A program made the translations under genes and the position numbers. Shown here piece by piece: positions 17,101 through 24,378 of a DNA stretch of 53,368 bases. Position 1 is the stretch's first letter; each line of letters opens with the position of its first letter. The stretch spans positions 1 through 53,368 of the forward strand of contig CAITNQ010000461.1 in NCBI GenBank assembly GCA_903893785.1, given 5' to 3'. This stretch comes from an uncultured Gemmatimonadota bacterium (GTDB lineage: Bacteria; Latescibacterota; UBA2968; UBA8231). Below the pieces are notes generated by a model. That model was not told the origin of the DNA. It did not search any database and saw nothing but the letters and a program-made list of their open reading frames with translations.

Positions 17101-19651
17101 GCAGGGTGGTGAAGGCTTCTGCCATGGACTCGACGGTGGGGTTGGTGTACATGCCGTTAAGGCACGAAAGCGCCAGCACCAACGGCAGGCGGCCACCGTT
17201 GCGGACCTGCGCCAGGTAACCCCAGTCCGGCAGTTCCAGCGCGAACACGTACTGCAGCGCCCCGGCGCTGCCATGGCCGCTGAAGTTCATCAGCAAAGCG
17301 CCCTGGTTCAGGGCCTGCAGGAAGGCTCGGCCGGTGGGGTTGGGTATGGGGTTCTCGTCCGGCGAATACACCCTCACGGGGGTCAGGCCCGCCGGCTCCA
17401 CATACCGCCGGGCCAGGCTGTCACAGGGGGCGGTGAAAAGGTTCAGAGGGTGGTAGTTGGCCAGGAAAAGCACCTTGTCCTGCCACGCGCCTGGTTCCGG
17501 ATCACGGTCGTAGGCAATGACCTTGGCCGCTACCGTAACGGCCTCCAGGGGGCTCGCAACGGGCAGCCGTCCCACGGCCAGGTCAGGCAGCAGGTCGTCG
17601 CCGTCCACCAGGCTGAGCAGGTAGTCGCTGGGCGCCAGGCCGCGGCCGCGTGACTGGTAGAACGGGCCGGGCACGGCCGCTGGCACCCCGGCTCCTTCAA
17701 CGCCGCGGTAGTCGTGGGTGTCGTCGCCGTACAACAGGACATACGTCGGGGGGACGGCCCATTGGTGGTACGCGTAGCGGATGAACGCGGCCACCGCAGT
17801 GCTGTCGAGCAACCCGAAGGTGAACTCGTCGTACAGGTCCTCGGTACTGACCACGGCGGCCGTCAGGCCGGCGGCGCGGCGGTGCTCGGCTAGCGTCTCG
17901 GCGCCCTCCAGGTTGGCCGGGTGGGTGATCACCAGGTAGTCGGCGGCGTGCTCTGGGGCGCGCCAGTTCGAGGCCACCTCCAGTTGCCCCCGCGGTGCCT
18001 GCCAGGCGCTGGTGTCGGCGACGACGTAGGCGGCCGCGCGCGTGCCGGATTCCGTGAACGCGACTTGCACACCCGCGGCGCTGCTATCCGTTTGCAGTCC
18101 GACCAACCTGACGCCGTGGCTGGGGTCCAGGACTTCCACGCGCTGCCGGCGCAGGTGCTCCACGGCAACGCGTTGGCCGGCCGACGGCTCGACGGCGAAG
18201 CTCAGGTAACCGTTGACGGCAGCGAACCGGCGCCGGTAGCGGATCTCGAACCAATCCAGATAGGTCCAATCCACCTTGGCCTGGTCGGCCAGTGCCTGCA
18301 GCAGCACGAAGTTGACGCCCTCGGCCAGTTCCTCGGCGGCCACCGTTCGGTCCACGACCAACTCGCGCTGTCCATCGCCGACGCTGCCCCAGACCGTGTC
18401 GACGATGGCGGCGCCGCCATTCAGCTTCACCAGGGTGTGGTGGGCCATGTCAGTGGATCCGTGCAGCGCCACGCGGAAGCCCACCGTGGCGCCGGGCACC
18501 AGGTCGGGTGCCGGCAGGTCGGCGATGAACGTGGCCGATCCGGGAAGGGTGGCGCTGGTGCCGGCCACTTGGCGCCAGAACCAGTGGTCGCGGGCGGCGT
18601 CGGTGGCATAAGGCAACGGGTCGTGCACCACATCCTGCTCGCTGTGCAGCGTATCAGCGAAGGTTCGTTGCCAGGGCAGGCCGGACTGGGGTGGGGCAGG
18701 CCGCGACTCATAGCGACGGCCCGGGGCGCCGCCCCAGGTGAGCCAATACACGTTGAGCGCCCCGTACAGGCTGGGGAAGTCGCGGTCATCACGCCGGTAT
18801 CGGCCGCAGAACAAGAGGTAGTCGCCGGCGTCAAAACGGCCATCGGCTTCGCCGAAGACGACCATCGGCTCCTCGCTGCCGCGCCACAGCAGGCGCAGCG
18901 TCCGCGGATCGATGGTGGCCGGGTCGGCGAAGTTCCGCAGCCAGTCCGCGTCGATGCGGAAAACACCGTCGCTGGCCACCTCCACCTTCACCCAGGGCGC
19001 GGCCGGGTCGTACCAGTCGTCGCCGCTCGGACGTCCCGCCGGCCGCGGTGCCCGGTATGCGGGCGCCTCCACGCGGTTGACGAAGGCATCGTACAGTGGG
19101 TCGGGGTGTACCGGCGCCTGGTACCGGCCCACGATCCCGCCAACGAAGCGCAGGCGAATGCGCAGGTTGGGGTACACCTGCAGCCGGCGGGTCGCCGGTT
19201 CATAGACGTACGGCCGCGCCTGCAGGGACCAGGTCTCGACTCCCCGCATGATGCCCAACCGCTGCACTGTGGCGGGCGTCGCCGTGATCACCGACGTGGC
19301 CTCCGCCAAGTCGGCAGCCGGCTCGCCGGGCACCAGCCCCGGGTCCAGTCCGTCGATGGTGACGGCCGCTCCCAGGTCGGTGGTTACTTCCACTTGGGCC
19401 CCGGCGGGAACGGCAACCAGCGTGGCCAGGTAGGGGATGTCCAAGGCCCCGGGAGCGGGCCGCACGCCGCCGGGCAGCGGCAGGACCGTGGGACCGGGGC
19501 CGGTCAGCGCGGCCCGCCAGTCAGCCGGCAGGGTCGCCGCCACATGCACCTCGCGGGCACTGGCGCTCAGCAGCTGCAGACCATCGAGCGCCCCGGCGGC
19601 TTCCGTCAGCAGCAGGGCCACGACCACGGCCCGGATCGCCGTGCCAATCAC
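14159..19651 (-). CDS. Giant secreted C25 (gingipain-like) cysteine peptidase with FlgD-type C-terminal domain
   Basis: This is an 1830-residue exported cysteine endopeptidase. A signal peptide (residues 1-22, ending GALDG) is followed by a propeptide/beta region, then the C25 catalytic domain at about 565-925. Catalytic His793 is in NFSGHGS and Cys830 in LALSCLNGMY, and ends such as LFGDPAQHL are typical of the family. Beyond it are a CARDB-like segment (DLSVDSLSTTPAAVIGRS), a region with propeller-like repeats (DGRYLYAKRW, HSDGYIYNECG, DGRWVYNVAM, DGQRLYLLEY), another CARDB-like segment, and a final FlgD-like domain from VLVYPQPV. Start GTG 19651 overlaps the glycosyltransferase stop (GTGA) and has GGAGG upstream; a longer frame into that gene is read-through. 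Surface location is inferred. Confidence 0.9.
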   Translation of the reverse strand: MIGTAIRAVVVALLLTEAAGALDGLQLLSASAREVHVAATLPADWRAALTGPGPTVLPLPGGVRPAPGALDIPYLATLVAVPAGAQVEVTTDLGAAVTIDGLDPGLVPGEPAADLAEATSVITATPATVQRLGIMRGVETWSLQARPYVYEPATRRLQVYPNLRIRLRFVGGIVGRYQAPVHPDPLYDAFVNRVEAPAYRAPRPAGRPSGDDWYDPAAPWVKVEVASDGVFRIDADWLRNFADPATIDPRTLRLLWRGSEEPMVVFGEADGRFDAGDYLLFCGRYRRDDRDFPSLYGALNVYWLTWGGAPGRRYESRPAPPQSGLPWQRTFADTLHSEQDVVHDPLPYATDAARDHWFWRQVAGTSATLPGSATFIADLPAPDLVPGATVGFRVALHGSTDMAHHTLVKLNGGAAIVDTVWGSVGDGQRELVVDRTVAAEELAEGVNFVLLQALADQAKVDWTYLDWFEIRYRRRFAAVNGYLSFAVEPSAGQRVAVEHLRRQRVEVLDPSHGVRLVGLQTDSSAAGVQVAFTESGTRAAAYVVADTSAWQAPRGQLEVASNWRAPEHAADYLVITHPANLEGAETLAEHRRAAGLTAAVVSTEDLYDEFTFGLLDSTAVAAFIRYAYHQWAVPPTYVLLYGDDTHDYRGVEGAGVPAAVPGPFYQSRGRGLAPSDYLLSLVDGDDLLPDLAVGRLPVASPLEAVTVAAKVIAYDRDPEPGAWQDKVLFLANYHPLNLFTAPCDSLARRYVEPAGLTPVRVYSPDENPIPNPTGRAFLQALNQGALLMNFSGHGSAGALQYVFALELPDWGYLAQVRNGGRLPLVLALSCLNGMYTNPTVESMAEAFTTLPEGGAIAYISATAKSFVAQNDLLAEFLYDELLPGREPAFGPALATAKGRLLAAHPGWEDAALTMQLFGDPAQHLIAAPGPDLSVDSLSTTPAAVIGRSVVRVRGVLHQQGPQGADSVRVALLARGAGAPAETLAVTQLPRWAGDQAIEFAWSVGARRGACQLELEAGLTQADSESDPSNNRRSVTVDVLEPLTATPVRPRDGAVVAIDSLELLAAVPLTGGPYSCQFELTGPDSGAAWTSPWLEASEGAAACRAPAAATRDGAGAHRWRVRLTTAAAAGPWSAYRAVTLATSSAPGWWTETASQAAPVTGLVQRDNGRELSDATLPCRLTAAGRDTGFTVRGVAGAGVVCSDGRYLYAKRWFNDASTVYPGNDLLTRIGSGLGNTYQSANFGPVADTTTAGIAATWHSDGYIYNECGRAFQLERIDPASGRLDTVSVPDGLAEWRTGRITDGHTMITSDGRWVYNVAMSSPAGARSEWLVRVFDPASGWALVREFTSPPTETGFTYEWTDGVIADGQRLYLLEYGGQHRIRMIDAANGAFLDEWVGDQAETRVISGQYDWVNNKVWLGDLFASAIYRYPGPAKADSAVAWSPPVGPAAHWEALTTAGQAGGQGGLRIDVFTESADGWAPLPGLTDLAPGMAVDLRHIDPVQNPRLRLRAAFVRQQGGGHLGPWSIAWRPRPSLQLAQAEAVTGSAGGLAVRCLVRNMAAEVNDGATLVVTRTDAPGQERRQVLPPLAPGATVAATLDSVPAPTGRSRLFANLVSADPDADPSDDRRELAVFTAGRAPVALTRWPDQAQFVSGDPLRPDQGLLIAAPDIAGSTLRLWIDGTAVQADSTVDLYPAPGPALLWRPHGRLGRCRLQVELERDGVSLGASPVEVNVVGRLGLGNVLVYPQPVRDQGAITLVLSEPAEVEVRIYAISGRTVRVLGPQTLAAGFAALAWDGRDDRGAAVASGTYPFVVHARAAGGEAMARGVVVVVR

Positions 19652-21066
19652 GAGGCGGCCCTCCCCGGGCCCGGCCGGGCCTCGGCCGGGTCGTTGCGGC
19701 CCAGAAACCAGGGCGCCGCCGTGTGGGCGGCCAGCAGGCACAACAGCGGCATCACCGGGTGGCGAAACCGATCCAGCCCCTGCGGCCCCGCGGCGGCCAG
19801 CAGCAGATAGCCCGCGCACAAGGCCAGCAGCACCATTGCCGCCCCGCCGGGGCGCTGGCCACACACCAGGCCCGCGGCTGCCAGCAGCAGGACGAGACCC
19901 AGGGGGACAGCGGCCGCCAGGGTGGCCCAGGCGACCTGCGGCGTGCGCCTGCAGGCGTCGAGCACGGCGCGGGCGAGGCCTTGGTCCACGATGCGACCCA
20001 GCATGCCACCGGTGGCCGGGTACCAACCCAGGAGCCGCAGTACCTCCACGCCGCCCGGATCGAGCAGGGTACGCACCAGCCCGGCTGCCGCAACGCGCGC
20101 CGTGGTCACCGGGTGCGCGCGCAGCACCTCCCAACCGGCCTGGCTCAGGAAACGGTACCGCTGTGCCTGGTTCCAGTCTCGCTGCTCCGGGTGCAACGCC
20201 ATATACACTGCCTCGTCGCGGTAGCCCAGTCGTTGCTGAACGGTGTAGTAGGGGACGCGCTCTTCGCGCGCCTGCACTGCCGCCGCGTAGTAGAAGTACG
20301 TGTTGACGGCCGCCACGGCGGAGAAGCCCGGGTAATCCGCTACCCGCCAGTTGCGGACCTGCCAGCTGCCCAGGCCCACGGCTGCCGCGGCGAGGAAGGT
20401 CAGGCCGTGGGTCAGCGGGCGCCAACCCGAGCGCCGTTGCCGCCAGCCGCGCCCCAGCAGCCAGGCTCCCACCAGCAGCGGGAGATAATACCCCACCGGA
20501 CGCACCCAGGCCGCCTCGCACCAGGCCGTCGCCGCGGCCAACAGGGCGCGCCGGGTCGGCTCCTGCAGGTACTGCAGCAGGCACCACAGGCCAGCCACAA
20601 ACAGGGCCGTGAACAGGGTCTCGGTGAGCAGCTCACTGGCGTAGATTACCGAGAGGGGTTCGCACGCGTAGAAGACCGCGCCGGCGGCGGCGGCTCCCGG
20701 CCGCGGCGAGACTAACGGTGCGCAGCGCCACACGAGGTAGACCGTCAGGCAACCCAAGCCAGCCTGGAGGACCACGGTCACTGCCTCAACCGCGCCGAGG
20801 ACCAGGCCCGGGAGGAGCAACAGCGGGTACCCCGGGGTGCGCAGGATCTCCGGGTGCCCCTGGCTGGCGAAGCGCCCGGTAGTCAACAGGGACTCTGCCG
20901 GACCCAGGTAAGCAGAAGTGTCGCGCGTGTGGCAAGCTGACAGGTCGCCCCGCACCAGCAGGATGGCCAGCGGCAGCGCCAACCGCAGGGCCAGGGCCAG
21001 GACCAGGGCGGCCGGGAGCCACGGGTATTGCGCGCCGTCGCCCTGCACGCGCTGCCCAAGTCCCAT
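19648..21066 (-). CDS. Polytopic membrane glycosyltransferase, GT39/ArnT-like (PMT_2 type)
   Basis: The 472-residue protein has about 11-12 hydrophobic segments. The N-terminal first loop carries an Asp motif (HTRDTSAYLGPAE) followed by GRFASQGHPE and RTPGYPLLLLPG, the layout seen in GT39 and GT83 enzymes that transfer a sugar from a polyprenyl-phosphate donor to protein or lipid on the outer face of the membrane. ATG 21066 with GGGGGTGAG before it is chosen; upstream in-frame codons are non-membrane and lie over the promoter region. Its last codons overlap the C25 peptidase start, so the two are coupled. The acceptor is unknown; glycosylation of the exported peptidase or of surface glycan is speculation. 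Confidence 0.82.
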   Translation of the reverse strand: MGLGQRVQGDGAQYPWLPAALVLALALRLALPLAILLVRGDLSACHTRDTSAYLGPAESLLTTGRFASQGHPEILRTPGYPLLLLPGLVLGAVEAVTVVLQAGLGCLTVYLVWRCAPLVSPRPGAAAAGAVFYACEPLSVIYASELLTETLFTALFVAGLWCLLQYLQEPTRRALLAAATAWCEAAWVRPVGYYLPLLVGAWLLGRGWRQRRSGWRPLTHGLTFLAAAAVGLGSWQVRNWRVADYPGFSAVAAVNTYFYYAAAVQAREERVPYYTVQQRLGYRDEAVYMALHPEQRDWNQAQRYRFLSQAGWEVLRAHPVTTARVAAAGLVRTLLDPGGVEVLRLLGWYPATGGMLGRIVDQGLARAVLDACRRTPQVAWATLAAAVPLGLVLLLAAAGLVCGQRPGGAAMVLLALCAGYLLLAAAGPQGLDRFRHPVMPLLCLLAAHTAAPWFLGRNDPAEARPGPGRAAS

Positions 21067-21161
21067 GCTCACCCCCGCCGCGATGGAATTCGCCCCCCGG
21101 GAACCGGGTGCGGCCGCCTCGGCGCGGCGTCGCCGATGCCGGCCTTCAGGGCGCGGACCCC

Positions 21162-21190
21162 AAGGTACCCCGGCGACCCGGGCCTGTCCA
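21162..21190 (-). promoter_or_regulatory. Candidate promoter of the glycosyltransferase-C25 operon
   Basis: On the minus strand TGGACA (21185-21190), a 17-bp spacer and TACCTT (21162-21167) are placed about 95 bases upstream of ATG 21066. The -10 matches consensus at only three positions. Confidence 0.45.
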
Positions 21191-21220
21191 GCGATCGGGG
21201 CGGCGGCCGGACCAAGGCAG

Positions 21221-21249
21221 TTGACAACCCCGCGGGCAGCCAATACCAT
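21221..21249 (+). promoter_or_regulatory. Promoter of the citrate synthase gene
   Basis: Consensus TTGACA (21221-21226), 17-bp spacer, TACCAT (21244-21249). Transcription would start near 21256, about 100 bases before the ATG at 21355. It sits back-to-back with the candidate promoter of the opposite operon. Confidence 0.65.
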
Positions 21250-21354
21250 AACGCTCGTCCGTCAATGCCCTCCCCAGGGACCCGGGTCGAGCCGGCGCGG
21301 TTCGGGCGCGGGACAGGGGAGCATCGCCCGTCCTCTGATTCAGGAGATCCCATC

Positions 21355-22686
21355 ATGCCCAACGTCGCCCATCTGCAGGTTGGCGACCAGAGCCTCGAAC
21401 TACCGGTGATCATCGGCAGCGAGGACGAGCCGGCTATCGACATTGCCACGCTCCGCGCCAAGACCGGGTACATCACCCTGGACGACGGGTTCCGCAACAC
21501 GGGCGCCTGTCAGAGTCGCATCTGCTTCATCGACGGCGACAAAGGCATACTGCGGTACCGCGGCATCCCCATCGAGGAATTGGCCGAGCGCAGCAGTTTT
21601 CTCGAGACGGCCTATCTCATCATCTTCGGCGACCTGCCCGAACTGGCCGAATTCCGGCACTTCTGTGACCACGTCCGCGAGAACATGATGCTGCACGAGG
21701 AAATGCGGCATCATTTCGAGGCCTTCCCGCCCTCGGCGCCGCCCATGGCGATCCTCTCGGCCATGATCAACGCCCTCAGCTGTTTCCATCCTGAGCTGCT
21801 GCAGATTGAGGACGAGGAAACCTTCCACGAGGTGGCCGCTCACCTGATCGGCAAAGTCAGCACGCTGGCGGCATTTGCCTACAAGTTCTCGGTTGGCCAG
21901 CCCGCCATGTACCCGCGGCCGGATGTCGACTATTGCAGCAACTTCCTCCACATGATGTTCAGCCGGCCCTATGCCGAGTACCACGCCGACCCCGAAATCG
22001 CGCGCGCTCTGGACCTATTGCTGCTTCTGCACGCCGAACACGAGCAGAACTGCAGCACCTCCACCGTGCGCATGGTCGGCAGCAGCGGCGCAAGCCTGTC
22101 TGCCTCGGTCGCCGCCGGCGTGTGCGCTCTGTGGGGGCCCGCTCATGGCGGCGCCAACGTCGCGGTCATCGAGCAACTCGAACAGATCGTTCGCGAAAAG
22201 GTCTCGGTGGATACCTTCCTGGAACGCGTCAAGCGGCACGAGACCCGCCTGATGGGCTTCGGGCACGCGGTGTACCGCAACTTCGACCCGCGGGCCAAGG
22301 TCATCAAGACGGCCGCAGACCGCGTGCTCAAGATCCTCAACCGCCAGGACGCGCTGTTGGACATCGCCAAGGAACTCGAGGAGAAGGCCCTGGCCGACGA
22401 CTACTTCGCGTCGCGCAAACTGTATCCGAACGTCGACTTCTACAGCGGCGTCATTCTGCGGGCTCTGGGCGTTCCGCACTCCATGTTCACGGTCATGTTC
22501 GCCATCGGCCGCATGCCCGGTTGGATCGCGCACTGGTGCGAGATGCACTTTGACCCGAGCATGCGCATCAGCCGGCCGCGGCAGGTCTACGTGGGAGCCC
22601 CGTTGCGGCACTATATCTACTCGTTCGCTGAGCGGACTCCCTGCGAGCCCGCCAGTGCGGCGGCCAGCGGCACCACGGCGGGGTGA
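21355..22686 (+). CDS. gltA: Citrate synthase
   Basis: This enzyme condenses oxaloacetate with acetyl-CoA in the first step of the citric acid cycle. The 443 residues match the hexameric Gram-negative (E. coli-like) type in length and N-terminal domain. The catalytic triad is at nearly the E. coli positions: H264 in GPAHGGANV, H304 in GFGHAVYRNFDPR and D361 in NVDFYSG. Another family signature is HAEHEQNCSTSTVR. ATG 21355 follows AGGAGA by eight bases; an open extension upstream runs through the promoter and is rejected. A nitrilase-family gene follows 25 bases later, probably on the same transcript. Confidence 0.97.
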   Translation: MPNVAHLQVGDQSLELPVIIGSEDEPAIDIATLRAKTGYITLDDGFRNTGACQSRICFIDGDKGILRYRGIPIEELAERSSFLETAYLIIFGDLPELAEFRHFCDHVRENMMLHEEMRHHFEAFPPSAPPMAILSAMINALSCFHPELLQIEDEETFHEVAAHLIGKVSTLAAFAYKFSVGQPAMYPRPDVDYCSNFLHMMFSRPYAEYHADPEIARALDLLLLLHAEHEQNCSTSTVRMVGSSGASLSASVAAGVCALWGPAHGGANVAVIEQLEQIVREKVSVDTFLERVKRHETRLMGFGHAVYRNFDPRAKVIKTAADRVLKILNRQDALLDIAKELEEKALADDYFASRKLYPNVDFYSGVILRALGVPHSMFTVMFAIGRMPGWIAHWCEMHFDPSMRISRPRQVYVGAPLRHYIYSFAERTPCEPASAAASGTTAG

Positions 22687-22711
22687 ACGGGCAGCGCATC
22701 GGGGGCGGGCC

Positions 22712-23665
22712 ATGGCCAACTACGTGAAGATCAGCACCATCGGTGCGCGGTGCCCGGACGGCAATCCGGGAACCGGGGCCACTGCGGTGGATCAGATGAT
22801 CCAATACTGGCGGGCACGCCTGGGCCAGGTTTTGCCCGACTGCCCGGACCTGATCGTGGTGCCGGAGTGCTGCGACCGCTACCCGGCGCACAGCCAGATC
22901 GAGCAGTGGGAGTACTACCGCCAGCGCGGCAACCGCGTCCGCGATGCCTTTGCCGAGTTGGCACGGTCGCATCACTGCTACATCACCTATCCGGCCATTC
23001 GCGAGGCGGCCGACGGCAGTTGGCGCAACGCCCTGGAGGTGCTTGGCCGCGACGGCCAGACGGTGGGGACCTACCACAAAAACTTCCCGGTCATCGGCGA
23101 GACGGTGGACGGCGGTGTCCTGGCCGGCGCCGCCGCCCCGGTCATCGAATGTGACTTCGGTCGCGTCGGCGGGGCCATCTGTTTTGACCTCAACTTCGAC
23201 GAGATCCGCCTGCACTACGCGCGGAGCCGCCTGGACCTGATCATCTTCGCTTCCATGTACCACGGTGGGCTGATGCAGCCGTACTGGGCCTACTCCTGTC
23301 GGGCCCATCTGGTTGCGGCTGTCTGTGGCCTTCCCAGCGCGGTGTATTCGCCGGTGGGGCAGCTGTTGGCGCAGTCGACCAACTACTTCGACTTCGTCAC
23401 TACCGTCGTCAACCTGGACTGTCAGGTTGCCCACCTGGACGGGAACTGGGACAAATTGCGCGCCGTCAAAGCCAAGTATGGCACTGAGGTGACCGTGTTC
23501 GACCCCGGCTTCCTCGGCTCGGTGCTGCTGTCGAGCGGCAGTCCTGCACGGACCAGCATGGACTTGGTGCAGGAGTTCGGTATCGAACGCCTCGATGACT
23601 ACTTCGCGCGCTCCTCAGCTCACCGGCACCTGCCCGGTAATATGGAGGCCGCCCCCACCCCCTGA
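22712..23665 (+). CDS. Carbon-nitrogen hydrolase (nitrilase superfamily amidase)
   Basis: This 317-residue enzyme has the Glu-Lys-Cys triad of the nitrilase superfamily: E52 in VVPECCD, K123 in YHKNFPV and C157 in GAICFDLNF. Members hydrolyse carbon-nitrogen bonds in amides, carbamoyl compounds or nitriles; most branches are amidases. ATG 22712 is chosen at the first beta strand (VKISTIGA); the ribosome site is weak (GGGGGCGGG). It lies 25 bases after citrate synthase. The substrate is not evident, and the context gives no direct hint. Confidence 0.88.
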   Translation: MANYVKISTIGARCPDGNPGTGATAVDQMIQYWRARLGQVLPDCPDLIVVPECCDRYPAHSQIEQWEYYRQRGNRVRDAFAELARSHHCYITYPAIREAADGSWRNALEVLGRDGQTVGTYHKNFPVIGETVDGGVLAGAAAPVIECDFGRVGGAICFDLNFDEIRLHYARSRLDLIIFASMYHGGLMQPYWAYSCRAHLVAAVCGLPSAVYSPVGQLLAQSTNYFDFVTTVVNLDCQVAHLDGNWDKLRAVKAKYGTEVTVFDPGFLGSVLLSSGSPARTSMDLVQEFGIERLDDYFARSSAHRHLPGNMEAAPTP

Positions 23666-23826
23666 GGAGGGCCTGGCCCAGCCGCGCGTGCCTGCCTGCG
23701 AGGGCATCCGACCGGCACCGACACGGAACTGCCGCAGCGCCGCCGTGCCGAGTGTTTTCCACCCCCCGGTTTCCGGTTGTCTGGCGCCGGGCTCCGGGAG
23801 TTACACCCGCGACGAAAGGAGACGCG

Positions 23827-24117
23827 ATGCAGCCGAGAATCAGCGTGCGCAACGCCAAGGTCTCGGACGGGACCAAGGAGCACATCAACAAGGCTTGCGC
23901 CAAGCTCCTGCAGATCTACGACCGCATCATCGACTGCGAGGTCGTCATCGACTCGAACAAGGTCGGCACCGAGGTGGAGCTGATCGTCAAGGTCCCCCAC
24001 CAGACGCTGACCGCTTCGTGCTGCGACGAGAACCTCTACAAAGCCCTCTCCGAAGCGCAGGAGCGCGTTGAAACGCAGCTGCACAAATACCACGACAAAC
24101 TGGTCGAGCATCGCTGA
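23827..24117 (+). CDS. hpf: Ribosome hibernation-promoting factor, short HPF/RaiA type
   Basis: The 96-residue protein has the beta-alpha-beta-beta-beta-alpha pattern of HPF/RaiA: ISVRNAKVSDGTKEHINKAC, then CEVVIDSNKVG, VELIVKVPHQTL and LYKALSEAQERVETQL. These proteins bind the 30S decoding region and silence ribosomes in stationary phase. It lacks the long C-terminal dimerisation domain. ATG 23827 follows AAAGGAGA with good spacing; an in-frame ATG further upstream precedes non-conserved residues. A strong intrinsic terminator lies about 110 bases downstream. No sigma54-type promoter was recognised. Confidence 0.9.
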   Translation: MQPRISVRNAKVSDGTKEHINKACAKLLQIYDRIIDCEVVIDSNKVGTEVELIVKVPHQTLTASCCDENLYKALSEAQERVETQLHKYHDKLVEHR

Positions 24118-24225
24118 TCCATGGCCGGGTTGCGTCAGGCCGCCTGCCTGACCGCGACTCGGCCCGGCTCACCCCCACCGCACCCTCTGTCGCGGCCTGA
24201 GATTTGGCCGGCACCTCGCGCAGCA

Positions 24226-24262
24226 ACACCCCTGGCGGTGGCCCCGCCAGGGGTGTTTTATT
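24226..24262 (+). terminator. Rho-independent terminator after hpf
   Basis: There is a 13-bp perfect stem (ACACCCCTGGCGG at 24226-24238 with its complement at 24244-24256), a 5-base loop TGGCC, and then TTTATT. It is the clearest intrinsic terminator in the window. Confidence 0.93.
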
Positions 24263-24378
24263 GCTTTCAGGGGCATCGGCGTGACGCTCGCCGTGGCCGG
24301 CCCGCCGCGCCGCCAACCCCTACCGCGGTCCGCCAGCAGCCCAGGGTGTCGCCACGGGGCCGGCCGGGAGGCGCTGTC

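Noticed and set aside
17921..19810. 629-codon plus-strand frame
   Set aside because: Antisense of the C25 peptidase; no ribosome site and no recognisable domain.
19652..20587. N-terminal extension of the C25 protein to 20587
   Set aside because: The added residues are an out-of-frame reading of the glycosyltransferase; the signal peptide starts at 19651.
24263..24378. Purine riboswitch before the NCS2 permease
   Set aside because: No conserved purine-aptamer core or three-way junction could be found in the 116 bases after the hpf terminator.
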